Part shown: positions 38,927 through 49,500 of the stretch, one piece after another
Layout of the letters: each line of letters begins with the position of its first letter
How positions within the stretch are numbered: position 1 is the stretch's first letter
Assembly (NCBI GenBank): GCA_029721515.1
Contig: CM056559.1
Location: 2,915,001 to 2,979,000, forward strand
Length of the DNA: 64,000 nucleotides
Reading direction: 5' to 3'
DNA from: Synanceia verrucosa
Lineage: Eukaryota; Chordata; Actinopteri; Perciformes; Synanceiidae
Made by a program: the position numbers and the translations under genes
Notes under the pieces: generated by a model
Seen by the model: only the letters and a program-made list of their open reading frames with translations
Databases searched by the model: none
Told to the model about the DNA's origin: nothing

Positions 38927-41900
38927 CTGACAGCATGGAGCTTACAGCATCCTTCATCCAACGAGTCATTACAGGGTGTCAACTGTTTCACTCCAAGGCG
39001 CAAAGAAACAAAGCAGACCACAACTAAACATCAGAGTCTGGATATCTATGACACCGCCCGGTCATGACCTCCACAGCTGCACACCCACCTCTGTCGTGAA
39101 TGACGACACCAAAGTGTGTGTTGGCGGTTTTGTCCTCCGGAGCTTTGGGCGGCATTGAGATGATGGGCGGCTTGGGCGGATTCTTGTTGGAGGTGGTGCT
39201 CTTCTCTGAGGGAGGAAGAAGCAGAGGAGCGACTTAAGAAAACAAGACCGCCGACAGGTTTCCAGGACTATCAGTTCCTCCAAGAGCAGCTCCGGATGTC
39301 GGCTCTGAAATCTAAAGTTTCCTCCTGGCTTCCGGAGTCGCTCTGGGTTTTTTTTTAAATCAGGGTGGGTTTCAGGTTTCCACGACAACACTGCAGTGAC
39401 GCATGTTTATCTAATTTAACACTTAAAGACACGAGCCAGTCTTAACTGAAGGTGAGATATTTCTAAACAGGGCCGAAGCCACTGAGGAGGCATTTTCCCA
39501 CATTTAGTGCCTGTTTTTTGCAAATATTTAACTGAAAAACAGTAAAAGGAATAAACAGAATTCCAACAAATGTTTCTTAGGGAGGTGGTGATTTTGCTCC
39601 AGTGAAATTTGGAGCTGGAGCTGGATCTGGACCGGTTTTTGGACTGGTTGGCATCTTTTTTGTCCAGGAACCACCCTTTGGGATTCCCATGGGTGGCTCT
39701 TTGGGACAAAATCCATATCTGCGGTTTCTGGAAGCAGCTGACATATTTCTGACCAGGGAACATTTTGTCAGGCCTGCTGCGGTGGAGCATTATTGGTAGT
39801 TTTTGGAACATTTGCGGTTGTTCTTGTTGCTATTTGTCCCTAAAAAAAAAACACAGAAAGTGGCTTGAAGTCGTTCACTATGATTATGATACCAATCATT
39901 ATGATTGTTATAAATGGACAATGCTTTGGAAGTAGTAGTACATACATCATCATTTTAAGTTTTGTCTTGTTAACGTCTCATCAGTGCTTTGCTTCTTCTT
40001 CAGTTAATAACCTTCCCATTTTTGAGCCAAAAGTTGAAAATACTTCACAGTGCTTCTTCCTCTGAAATTATATACATCTCTGAAGATTAAACAGTTACAG
40101 TATATTTTACAAAAAACTCATATTCTTTCCTTATTCTCATGAGATATTTGTTTCCAGTCGGACTGCTATGGTTGGAGAGAGAGCTGCATGTTTCTGCTTC
40201 TCCTCTGATAAATTTCTTCCTTTATTGCAAATAAAAAATGTGGATTCAGAAACATTTATTCCCAAGAATACCACCAGAAACACTAAACAGCCTGACACCC
40301 ACAGGAACGTCCTGTTAACAGTCCTTTTAAACAGTGTGAGAGTGTTTTGTGGACTGACCCTTGCCGGTGCGGAAGGTGAGCATGGCCGGCTGGCCTTCGC
40401 CTGCAGAGCTTCGAGCCACCATCAGCACCTCGTAGAGGCTGGAGGATTCCAACTCCGACAGTCTGAGGGTCTTCTCACTGCCGGGGACTCGAACTGTATG
40501 CCAGCTGCCCACCACTGTTCCCATTTCATCCACCTGACAAACACAAACACATGGATAAAGATGATGGAGAGGAAAAAAACTAAACCACCTGCAATCCTCC
40601 ACAGTTTCCGAGCTTGAGTAACGACGTCTCAGAGACGATCCCCGCATGATTTCTATCACAGGTTCCAACTGAAGTTCTGCTGCCGACGAAGGCTTTACTG
40701 CTATCGCTGCAGTTTTACAGTCAGAGTGAGCTTATTACTGAAGCAAACAGGAAATAACCTGCAGTCAGTTCAGGTCCTGTTTGTGGTAAAACTGTGTGGC
40801 TTCCCTCTCACCTTGCGGTATTTGACAAAATAGGCGTTGATCTGACTCCCTCCATCGCGCCCCGCCCTCCACTCCAGGTCGTACACATCCGGCTTGTGAG
40901 TCTGAGGTGGGCTGATGATGATCGGTGCCTCTGGAGTCGGACGCTCGACGCTCCTGTCGGTTGGCAGGTTGACCGCATCGTCGGCGTCGTCATCTTCGGT
41001 CAGGAAGCGGTCGTGGCCCTCGTCGCTCTGCATGGCGTGGAGCGACGGCGAAGCCTCCGGCAGCACAGTGGCAATGGAGGAAAGCTGTTGATCTGATGGA
41101 CAGAAAAGGTCGTTACTGAAAAAGAACTGATCACAGTTCAGTCAGGTTCACTTTTAGCTGAGCTGGAATAAAAGCTGTGGGGCAAAATTCTGAATTTAAA
41201 CTATCAGTTGTTTTCTATTTTAATCATGTTTTACTGCTATTATCTCGTATTTCCTCTTACTAGGTTCATCGTTAGGCACCAAAACACCAACAAGCCAAAT
41301 TCCTTGTATGAGAAAACTTTTGGTTTTGGTTTTTCCAGTTCTAAAACATATATTGACATATTTTTACATCACAATATCTTGATCCACAGTATATTTCCTA
41401 TATTATTAAATATAAATGATCAATCATACATGAACTTTGCATTCTTACAGCACCTCCTGCATGAGATAACTGTATTCACTGGTATAGTTTAAATGGTGAT
41501 TATTTAGTTTCTTCTGGCAATAAATTTACAGAGTCTGTGACTGACCGAGGCGGCCCTCAGAGGACCACTAGTGCTGGAAAGTTTTACATTTGGAACAAGC
41601 CTTTACATCTACATAAAATAACAAGAAAAACCTGGATCTGTGCAGCGCCACAAAATCATGCTTTGTTTGTTTTTTTCATTAAGTCCTCGTCAGAGCCAGA
41701 GCGCTCCACCTGGGAGCTTTATTACGGCCGACACCGGTCTGGCAGAGCCCGGGTGGAATTTTTCACAGACGTTTGGAGGATGGCGACTCTGAGGTCAAAG
41801 GGCAGCATTATTGAATATTAAAACCTGAAAGAGTGAACACAGAGGCAAAACAGCCGGAGCAGCACCTTTGTAAAACAAACAGGCCTGAAGCTGGTAACAG

Positions 41901-44900
41901 TAGACCTGATCCTGGGTCTGTGGCCAGCTGCCACACATTCCTCACGCCAACCATTAAAATACCGGAGAGAATCAGAGCCCAGCGCTCTCCACAGCTCCTC
42001 CTCCGGCACACTGATACAGGAGGAGGCGATTAAGGCCACGGCGTCCTTTCCGTCCTCGTGGGCAGGACTGATATATCTGGAGTTTGTGCTGCTACACCTG
42101 GACAGACACGCTGCCAGGTCCTTCCCAGAAAAAGGTCAGTTCATCAGAGGTGAACACCTGGGAGAAAATGTGACGGTAAATCTCACAAAAGAGCCTCGGT
42201 TTACAGGAGGACGAGGGAGCGGATTTTTTATATGCAATGTCTGGACGTCACAATAGAGTAAAGGTGCAAGTAATTTGTATTATCACTAAAAGGATGAAGA
42301 ATGAAAATAGATTAAAGAGTCCAAGGTGATGTCAAATATGAAATAAGCAAGGAGAAATTAAACAGAGAAAGGCAGGCAATCAATGCTTGTTTGATAACAG
42401 ATGAATGGATTATCACTAAGTGGGGAGTTGTCATGATGATGGAAACATTTCAGTGCCTGGTACCTAAAAACAACCTTTTTTTCATATCAATCTGCAGCAA
42501 CAGATATTAAATCTCATTCTTCTCCCTGCCGACACTGGATGAGGAGTGAACACATCTGATCCAGAACGAGGCCGGAGGAGGAGGAGGAGGAGGGGTGGGC
42601 GTTGTGATGTGTTAATAAATAAAAGGCAGTTGTGTATGATGTTGACAGCTGGGTGGTCTGGTCCTCGTCATAACCCTCCACGGCTACTCCTTACATTCCA
42701 GCGTCCGGGGGCTTATCCCCGACGGCGTGCACAAAGCTCACTCTCACGCTCAGGCTCAGTTCACGGCTCAGGAGGAGGGCGGCCTTGGCTAAGCCTCTCC
42801 TACCACACACCCACACATTCACACTCAAAGAGCAAGGACTCCCTGCGGATACTGTATGCGCAGACCCACCGAGATCCTGCCTGGTGAGACGCTTTAACCC
42901 TTTCCAACACTGGCAACAACTCACAAGCCAGTCACTTTTCTCAAGACACTCCAGCAGGGCCTCCGGTGCCATGTTGAAATGACCTGACAGTACAGCAAGG
43001 AGGAAATGGATCCAGCTGCATGACTTTTTGATCATCATTTAACTAATTAATTAAACAAACAAAACCCAACCTCCGGTTCCAGCAGCCCAAATGCTTAATT
43101 TGCAGACTAACTAATTAATTAATAAAAGGCACAACTGTTGACATATTATTCAAGAATGAAAATAACTCCTTATCTCCTAAAACGTCTACAACCTTGGATG
43201 ATCTTGAAAGCTAAAACATTTGTTGAAATTATGTATGTAAACACAGTTTATATATACGCACAAATAAATGTATTCCTGCTTTGAGTGGGTTGCAGAAATC
43301 TGCGTATATTTAGATATGCTTGCATTTAAAATCTGTAATAGAGTGAAACTACCGAAAGTCAAAGCGTAATATAGCGAGGGATGACTGTACAACAATTTAA
43401 GTTCTACATTAAAGATGTCAGTTCCTTACCTGGTTGCACCGTGAGGACGCCATGCGATTGCGCCGAGCCGATCCCGTTGTCCAGCAGGCACTGGAACACG
43501 CCCACATCCTGCAGCGTCACGTCTGAAATAACCAGCGATGATCCTGAGATCTGAAAGCGGCGTGACGGGGTGACGGGGTCGGCGTTGAACAGCCAGGTGA
43601 CGTTAGGGGAGGGGTTTCCTGTCGCTATGCAGGTGAAACGAGTGGAGGAGCCAGGAGAGGCGAGCTGGTTGGTCAGACCCTCGGTGATAGAAACAGGCTC
43701 TGTGGGGGAGGGGAGGATTAACGTCACCAAACTAACCACAAACTGACCCCAAACCGCCGATACTCTGTGTTTTTCTCACCGAGAACTTTCACAGTATAGT
43801 TGGCGCTGGTCACAGTCCCCTGCTTGGTCTTGGCAGCACAGGTGTAACTCCCTTCATCGCTCGTCGTCACGGCAATGAACGCCAGGTTGTTGTGCTGTCG
43901 TCGGAGAGAGGGCCCCGGTGTGACCTCCTTACCGTCCTTTAACCACGTGGCTGCTGGTGCAGGACTACCGGACACGATGCACTCCAGCGTCAACGGCTGC
44001 GACTTCTGTACCGAGACGGTCATCGAGGCGGTGGGGTAAACTAACCGAACAGGTGGGGGGGAGTCCGAGTCTAAACAAAAGCATGAACCACGTTAGGAGC
44101 TTACATATGAGCACTTCTGATACGTTAAAATAGATGTCTTCAAACTTACGTTTTACCCACAGCTTGGTACCATGAGGCTGCATGACGGTTTCACCAGTAA
44201 CTGGGTTGAATGCACCACATTTATACATCCCCTGGTGCCGTTCTGACGCAGAGATGATCTGGAGGTTTCCAGACGGAAGAACTAGATAGTCATCTGAAAA
44301 GAGACGGCACAGAGAATAATATAATATCAAGGGGAGTTTCTTCAGTTACACAGTTTTATATTGTGACTTTTATAAATGTTGTTGCACATTTCTAAACGTA
44401 AAGAAAGATTGATACACAAGTAGTTCTGCTCATTGATTTTCTCAACTGCCCGCAGTGGTCTAATATAACAGAAATATTAACAGAATAAAAACTTCTAATG
44501 AACACTGATGGTCAGGATGCAAAGACAGAAAGATTTATTCGCTGGTTTCAAACAAACCTGTTGACACTTCTAAGCGCTCGCCTCGTACTCGTAGCCTAGG
44601 AAGGGCTGGAGGGACGCTGCGTGGTAGAGGACACTCGATGAGGACAGAGCTGCCTTCCTGCACCGATAACGACCGCCGTCGGCCATCTTCATATTCTGAT
44701 ATTCCTGCAGTGACAGGGACAAAGACTCCTTCAGTTCAAACACTTTCTGTGCAGAATACTGGACGTTTAAAGGCTCATACTTGAACATGTTTACATGCTT
44801 TAATGATCAAAAACAGCAGAGGCAGTGAAAAAGTGAATTTAATGTGAGTGTCAGCTCAGTGAAGAATGAAGGCGAGCGGCGCTACTTGAGTAGATCTGTT

Positions 44901-46516
44901 TGTGTTGGATCGCCGGCTTTGTTTATTGTTGCAGTCAGTGATTCTATTCATGTCTGACACAGATCCAGATCAGGGTCGACCCCCTTGGTGTAGCGTCCAA
45001 CAGCAAGCGATATCCCAGCAGAAGCATAACACACTACACAGGAAAGCCCAAGGCTCATTAAGGATACCGGTCAAGAGGCATTTGGAAGGGTGCCCGAGTC
45101 AAAGCACTGACTGCTTCCTTCCCCTCAGCCGAGGACGTGTTCAAAACTCACAAAATGGCCTTCCTCTTCTCAAGGCAACTTCCTCTTTTTCTAAACGCCT
45201 TGGCTTTGAAGTGAGTGTAAGTACACACTAAAGGCTAATTCTCTGCATCCGTACCTGCTATGGCCACATGCGCGTGGCGGCTGGCGATGGCCGGCCCGTG
45301 TTCTAAGCGTGCCACGCACTGATAAATGCCAACATGGCCGGGCTCCAGGGAGGAGATGGTGAGGGCGCCGTCCTTGAACTCCACGCCAGGCACCGTGTCC
45401 CGGTCCAGGGGACGGCCTCTGAAGCGCCAGGAAACCACCGCAGACGGAGGACTTGCTAAGCAGAGCAGACGAGCAACAGAACCTGGACTCTGGACCAAGG
45501 AGGCCGGCTCAGAGCGGAAAGAGGGATACTGAGCTGGAGAGGAGACAGGATATTTAATCAGTCATTTTGTTCTAAGTGTGGTTAGCACACCGAAAAACAC
45601 AGATAAAAGTATGTGCATGGGAGAACGCCGCAAATACACGCTGATGGTTTGCAGATACAAAGATAAAAATGTAGTTTGGTAGCCTTTCAAATTAAAAAAA
45701 AATAACTTTTATCAGTAAAAACATGTAGCTACAGATCATTTCTCATCATGCTATTCTAGTGGTGATTTTATCTTATCTGTCCTAACACCAGGGGCCATGA
45801 ACCATGCCTGCTCCACACTTAAACTGGCATTTCTAAAGAAAAAATGTGCGCAGGGTTGAGAGTTGCAATGTTTTGCTCTCAGATCTATTATGTTTTAGCA
45901 CATATTAAAGACACAAAAGCAACTTCATCCATCCATTTTATAATCATTTTATAAAGTCTGCTTCAACATTTCAGCAAATGATGGATTAAACAGCCACTGC
46001 TTTATCATGTTTATCAGGATTAGAGGATGCCAATGTAGTATTAATAAATCCATTTGCAGTTAACGCTGTGGAAACAAGGCTCTGGCACTTTTGTCCGGCT
46101 CCGCAATGAATGAGATATATGAAACTGGAAGAAATTGGATGGATGGATAAATTGGATGAAAAGAAAAAGCATGCATATTTGATTATTTGTGCACAGGGTT
46201 TTATTCATCTGGCCCCACATGTTTCAATCAAAATAAGCTGCAATAATTTATGTTTTCTGGCCACTTAGGAGCAGGAAACTCCACATCAAGCTGTAAAACA
46301 AAACACATCCAGCGGACGGACAGAAGCATGTTTATGGCCATCTGTCAAATGCTTGTCCAATATTTACCCTCCTTTTGCAAAAAAACAGCTGCTAGAAACT
46401 GATGAAATCAAACAGCAGCTCACACAGGACAACAACGACTTACAGGAGCAGCCGATGAGCAGGGACTGGCTGAGACAGAGCAGAGTGGACAGGAGGACCC
46501 TCAGGCCTCTGTCCAT
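30829..46516 (-). CDS. cdon: cdon: Hedgehog co-receptor (18 coding exons, 1,126 residues)
   Basis: Type I membrane protein of the CDON/BOC family. It binds Hedgehog ligand with Patched, and associates with cadherins to promote myogenic and neural differentiation (family knowledge). Coding exons in transcript order: 46516-46444, 45533-45255, 44704-44558, 44293-44150, 44070-43780, 43699-43430, 41092-40812, 40533-40359, 39205-39089, 38603-38400, 37895-37714, 36723-36618, 34855-34733, 34518-34327, 33493-33195, 33070-32991, 32327-32065, 30983-30829. All have GT-AG sites and matching phases, and the sum is divisible by three. Order of domains: signal 1-24, four Ig (25-401), linker, three fibronectin III (about 450-797), membrane segment 827-851, cytoplasmic tail to 1126. 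The tail (KYDPPGYLYQ, GGGMYTALP, QDGLEM) matches CDON, not BOC. Human CDON is 1,287 residues; the shortfall is mainly an absent Ig5. Confidence 0.93.
32065..32327 (-). CDS. cdon: cdon exon 18: distal cytoplasmic tail
   Basis: Codes residues 988-1075. It starts RCYNKTNGTFSSG (human RCFTKTNSTFSSS), includes CQQDGLEMVPLGQV (human PQDGLEMKPLSHV) and ends near HSCCLVGNNENC. Phase 2 to 1. Confidence 0.9.
32991..33070 (-). CDS. cdon: cdon exon 17: cysteine-rich tail segment
   Basis: Codes residues 962-987, GGGMYTALPHTESSDCMSCQ and NLCNNN. It keeps the family's clustered cysteines (human CVNCRNCRNNNRC), which are possible palmitoylation or metal sites (inference). Confidence 0.92.
33195..33493 (-). 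CDS. cdon: cdon exon 16: juxtamembrane tail, His-rich end
   Basis: Codes residues 862-961. It begins KYDPPGYLYQPAEMNGHVLE, as in human CDON (KYDPPGYLYQGSDMNG), and ends in an unusually His-rich stretch (HPHGHDGSTLPHG, then EHSHPHHHHN). Donor CAAC|GTGAGT in phase 0. Confidence 0.92.
34327..34518 (-). CDS. cdon: cdon exon 15: proline-rich stalk and transmembrane segment
   Basis: Codes residues 798-861. A proline-rich stalk is followed by the membrane helix LLYLIVGCVLGVMVLILLAF and IAMCL (about 827-851), then the stop-transfer WRNRQQN. Human has LYLIVGCVLGVMVLILMVF and CLWKNRQQN. Confidence 0.94.
34733..34855 (-). CDS. cdon: cdon exon 14: FN3, second half
   Basis: Codes residues 757-797, KHWHMIGHLQAETSYDIKMQ then CFNDGGESEYSNVMICETK. 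One of the best conserved blocks. Donor AAAG|GTAAGG. Confidence 0.95.
35590..36035. mobile_element. hAT-like repeat remnants in a cdon intron
   Basis: Contains caacagccctaat (inverse of the ttagggctg hAT end). At the right edge it has caagtatcgcgatacatatc, then gtatcgtaaagtccttgcca and atacccaccc, the typical end of a common fish hAT family. Confidence 0.55.
36618..36723 (-). CDS. cdon: cdon exon 13: FN3, Hedgehog-binding core
   Basis: Codes residues 722-756, YSPSSNNNTPIQGFYIYYRP followed by TDSDNDSDYKRDVVEG, nearly identical to human. In the family this third FNIII domain binds Hedgehog with calcium; the acidic TDSDNDSD run is kept. Confidence 0.95.
37180..37470 (+). mobile_element. Interspersed repeat copy B in a cdon intron
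   Basis: Shares ataatagaataagtaat, gaactaaata, gacctgtagaaa and aaaaaagcagtgcaaatatt with the copy at 19,870-20,150, in the same order and orientation. No coding capacity. Confidence 0.6.
37714..37895 (-). CDS. cdon: cdon exon 12: end of FN2 and start of FN3
   Basis: Codes residues 661-721, SSYKFRVVAMNMYGESPHS, then PVVGPHISSTDAISDTQIML and RWT. Human has TYKFRVIAINHYGES and DTQIMLKWT. Ends in phase 0, donor GACC|GTGAGT. Confidence 0.93.
38400..38603 (-). CDS. cdon: cdon exon 11: fibronectin III-2, first half
   Basis: Codes residues 593-660, starting VPEAPDRPTISMATESSVYV, then WIPRANGGSPITAFRVEY and KLSVEVRNLEPG. Near-identical to human. In the family FN1 and FN2 contact Patched. Confidence 0.95.
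38881..38925. repeat. (AC)n microsatellite, about 22 units
   Basis: Uninterrupted AC run in the cdon intron between the FN1-FN2 linker exon and FN2. Confidence 0.97.
39089..39205 (-). CDS. cdon: cdon exon 10: proline/lysine-rich linker between FN1 and FN2
   Basis: Codes residues 554-592, EKSTTSNKNPPKPP to THFGVVIHDR. The end parallels human NNNFGVVLTDS. Phase 1 to 1; acceptor cttcctccctcag, donor CAGAG|GTGGGT. Confidence 0.85.
40359..40533 (-). CDS. cdon: cdon exon 9: fibronectin III-1, second half
   Basis: Codes residues 496-553, including GSWHTVRVPGSEKTLRLSEL and SLYEVLMVARSSAGEGQPAM. The homology to human is very high. Donor AAGG|GTCAGT. Confidence 0.93.
40812..41092 (-). CDS. cdon: cdon exon 8: acidic linker and start of fibronectin III-1
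   Basis: Codes residues 402-495. An acidic linker (FLTEDDDADDAVNLP) leads into APIIISPPQTHKPDVYDLEW and QINAYFVKYRK, closely matching human FN1. Acceptor tctgtccatcag, donor CAAG|GTGAGA, phase 1 to 0. It takes the position where mammals have Ig5 plus a longer linker. Confidence 0.92.
41093..43429 (-). other. cdon: cdon intron between Ig4 and FN1, where Ig5 would be expected
   Basis: 2.3 kb with no recognisable Ig exon on the minus strand. I looked for a D-x-G-x-Y-x-C block and a W-containing C strand and found none. It contains an exact GLI-type nonamer tgggtggtc at 42650-42658 and a GGA-rich run near 42,570. Confidence 0.55.
43430..43699 (-). CDS. cdon: cdon exon 7: Ig domain 4
   Basis: Codes residues 312-401. 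Landmarks are RFTCIATGNPSPNVTW and VGVFQCLLDNGIGSAQS, matching human FTCDVHGNPAPNCTW and VGMYQCVADNGIG. It ends in phase 1 (CCAG|GTAAGG), which joins directly in frame to the FN1 exon. Confidence 0.92.
43780..44070 (-). CDS. cdon: cdon exon 6: Ig domain 3
   Basis: Codes residues 215-311. Landmarks are LTLECIVSGSPAP, TWLKDGKEV and GSYTCAAK, matching human VTLECVVSGVPAP and YWLKDGQDI. Donor CTCG|GTGAGA. Confidence 0.92.
44150..44293 (-). CDS. cdon: cdon exon 5: Ig domain 2, second half
   Basis: Codes residues 167-214, DDYLVLPSGNLQI through GMYKCGAFNPVTG, near-identical to human ENYLILPSGNLQI and YKCAAYNPVT. Donor AAAC|GTAAGT. Confidence 0.92.
44558..44704 (-). CDS. cdon: cdon exon 4: Ig domain 2, first half
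   Basis: Codes residues 118-166, including VQEGSSVLIEC and RLRVRGERLEVST. Like human CDON (RYKIRGKWLEHST), this Ig lacks the usual core Trp. The acceptor is cctgtcactgcag and the donor ACAG|GTTTGT is rather weak. Confidence 0.85.
45255..45533 (-). CDS. cdon: cdon exon 3: Ig domain 1
   Basis: Codes residues 25-117, starting SQYPSFRSEPASLVQ, which parallels human APYFTSEPLSAVQ. Ig landmarks are RLLC, SWRF and GIYQC. Phase 1 at both ends; donor GCAG|GTACGG. Confidence 0.9.
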
Positions 46517-46585
46517 GGTGCACTTTGACCCCTGCCGACAGCCGTGTTGCAGCCCAGCGTGCACGCCCTCAACTGTTCAGCAAAC
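46444..46585 (-). CDS. cdon: cdon exon 2: 5' UTR end, start codon and signal peptide
   Basis: The acceptor (ctgtgtgtttgcag) puts the exon start at 46585. The ATG at 46516-46514 sits in an ideal context (caccATGG) with no upstream ATG in this exon. It codes MDRGLRVLLSTLLCLSQSLL and IGCS, a clear signal peptide, ending with donor TCCT|GTAAGT in phase 1. Confidence 0.88.
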
Positions 46586-49500
46586 CTGCAAACACACAGA
46601 GAGAAAAACACATCAAACCAGAGCTCTGCAGGGAGACATGACAGCATCTGCATAAAGGACACAAGGAGGCGGAGGACGATTCCAGAGGTGGATCAAGGAA
46701 ATCTATTAGCTTCCAAATGAATCCCGTACGACAATCCTTCTAATCTTCACGACACATCCTCTTTACACACTCCTTGATCTCCACCTCCCACCCTCTCCGT
46801 TGACCCTGTTCTCACCCACTTCAGTGTCTCCACGGAGGCTGGAATGTCCTCTCCGCCCCCTGCCTCCCTCTCCCACTGGGCCGCTGAGATCTCCTGCTAA
46901 TGGAGTGGCAGTGGAGAGACTGTCGCCTCACTCTTAATATCACTCTCTTGTCACACTGTGTTGCTTCCTCATAGGTTCACTGTAGCCTGAAGTGCAGGCC
47001 CAGACACACTGGAGGGCACGTAATTAGGAGCATTCCTCCATCCTTTTCAACCCGACCCCCTCCGACAGCGGCACCTCCTCCTCCTTTTTCTGAGAGTAAT
47101 CCGGGCGAGCTTTGATCCCGGGTTCCTGGTTGGTTACCAGGGTTTGAGCCTGAGGCCGGGGGAACAATGGCCGTCCAGCTGTGATATTCACACTGGCGCT
47201 TCGGTGGCTCGCAGACGTTAACGGAAGGGCCGACCTGGGCTGAAGGATGGGTCAAAATAAAAGGATGATGTCTGGGTGGGAGTCAGTGAAGCTGAACGGG
47301 TTTCTAACCCTCATTCTTTAACCTGAACATTGTTTCATCCGCTCGATGCTCCATTTGTTTGGCCTCTTGTCAGGGCTGCAGTGTGGCTAGAAAACAACAA
47401 GATGTTAACAATTTTAAGTCTCTATTAATCTGTTGATTGCTTTTCTGTAACAAAATGGTAAAAGTTAACCCTCACAGCTTCTTAAGATTCATCTGCAGCA
47501 ACAAATCTTTGCGTTTGACAGTCTGGACCAAGCAAATGTTCTGCACTTTTGGCTCGACGAATGGCCTGAATGCTCATGATTGATTTTTTTGTTGACTGAC
47601 TGATTGTTTCAGCACGAGTTGTGAGAGATGTTTGATGCTTTATCCATGCACTCATGAGAGCATCCTGAGAGCAGGAGGAGGAGGAGAGAAGAGGCAGGAA
47701 ATAATAAACTCTCACAGATCCTGGCTCACGCCCCTTTCTCACCCACAGGTCAAAGGTCAGGGAGCAGAGAGAGAGGGTGGAGCAGCGGGTGTCTCGTGGC
47801 CCTGGACCAGCCCCCAGTGGTCACTTTTAGCTCTTCCTGGTTCACTCACACACACTGCTTCCAGCAGGCGTAAGAAGAAAATATCAAAAAGAGCTTGATT
47901 CTGACATATGTTTGCACTGAACATGCTGCAATATGTGCACTCTGCACGCTCCACCTTAAAGTGTGTGCATGCTCATTCAGGCACATCAAACCCACATCTT
48001 GCAGGCTAGCGTTTCTCCATCCCACAAGTTGCAACAGGCCCTGCACGCTGCCCCCATGTCATCGGTGGAAACTATCTCTCTCTGTCTCTCTGCCGGAATA
48101 ATGATATATAATTACAATAATAACAACAGAGCTATAAAAATGCACAGCCAAGCACATGCACCTTGGCGCATACTGGAGAAACCGGAGCTGACTCTGTAGC
48201 TTCCTCTCTCTCTGCATCTACCTTTCTCACTTTAACCAGTCACTAGTATAGCGTTTGGGCACCACAGCTCCGACTGGGTGCCTTGTGTAAACACATACTC
48301 ATGAAGCGTCCTATCTGGCCCGTCGATCAAGCTCAACGAGGAAACACAGGGGCATCGTTTCTGCTTCTTATCTGTTTGGCTTTCCTCTGACATCCGCCAC
48401 CATGAAGCCACCTCAATGGAGACAGACACCATGAGGATATCTTGTATCCCTCATAACAGAGAGTCGTCCTGACTCTGGCAGCATCGGCGGCATGGAAAGG
48501 GCCTTCCTTAGCAAGCGCCTGGACAAAGAAGAGGGAAGTCCCTGGAGAATGAAGCCTGAACAGCCTGAGAGTCGACTCCTCTGGTCCAGCCAAACTCCCT
48601 CCTCCTATCCTAAATCTGATCTTGTGTTACCCTCCTGTTTTTGCACTTATGTTGCAGATGCATGGCCACTCTCAAGGTGCAGATCGACCGGCTGTAAATC
48701 GAAGAGACATCCAGTGTACAAAACAGACTCTGCACCGTTGAAAGCTGATATACAGACACGGCGACAGTTTATGAAAATAAATGAGCTTAGTGTCAGTGAG
48801 TTCAAGTGGAAAAGTTCCTATTTTTTTAGGGTGTGGGGGTTGACCCATGTATGTTCAGGGAATGTTTGACTGACACCTGGATTAAGTGTGTGAAAGCCGG
48901 AAAAAAAACCAACTTCAGTCCCTCAGTCGGACTTTTATATTTGTTGTAGTTTATCCATCATGCTGTCTTCTTCCTGATAGTGGAGATGTAGATCTAGAGA
49001 GGCTTTATTTATCCATCCTGGGAGTAACAGCAAACTCAGACAACAGGAATAGCACCATATATCCCCTAGTGGGACAAGAGGATCCCTGGTGATGACACAG
49101 GAGAAAATAAACACACTGACAGGCTGCCCTCAGGGAAGGGAAAGGGATTCGAGGTCTGGGGGTGGAGGGGGTTTAGCACCTGCACTTCTTTTTGGCCTCT
49201 TCTCTACAGGAACTACTTAAAGCTCCATCTGCCCGCATGTGGGGCTGGCCCATATCCCTGTCATATTGGGTAAACAGGGACAAAAGCAACGCGCCGGAGC
49301 ATCAAAAGACCCGGAGGGAAGAACAGGTCACAACTGGTGCTGCTAACTGAGGCCTCTCCGCTCCGCCAGACTGCACAGATGAATTAAAGTCAAACGGTAG
49401 ACATCACCAAGCAGCTCCAGTGCCGACTGGATAACAGGGCAGTGTGTGCAATCAACGCCAGGTCAGAAAGAAAGCTTTAGCTTAAAATAAAAGAGAGCAG

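Noticed and set aside
42691..43038. 115-codon minus-strand frame in the Ig4-FN1 intron as a candidate Ig5
   Set aside because: Lacks the Cys-Trp-Cys pattern and any similarity to CDON Ig5.
30829..46516. BOC as the identity of the large receptor gene
   Set aside because: Four Ig domains suggest BOC, but Ig2 (YLVLPSGNLQI), FN1 (GSWHTVRVPGSE), the membrane segment and the tail (KYDPPGYLYQ, QDGLEM) match CDON and not BOC.
46517..46564. Upstream GTG as a longer cdon start
   Set aside because: No ATG there; the ATG at 46516 has an ideal context and directly begins the signal peptide.
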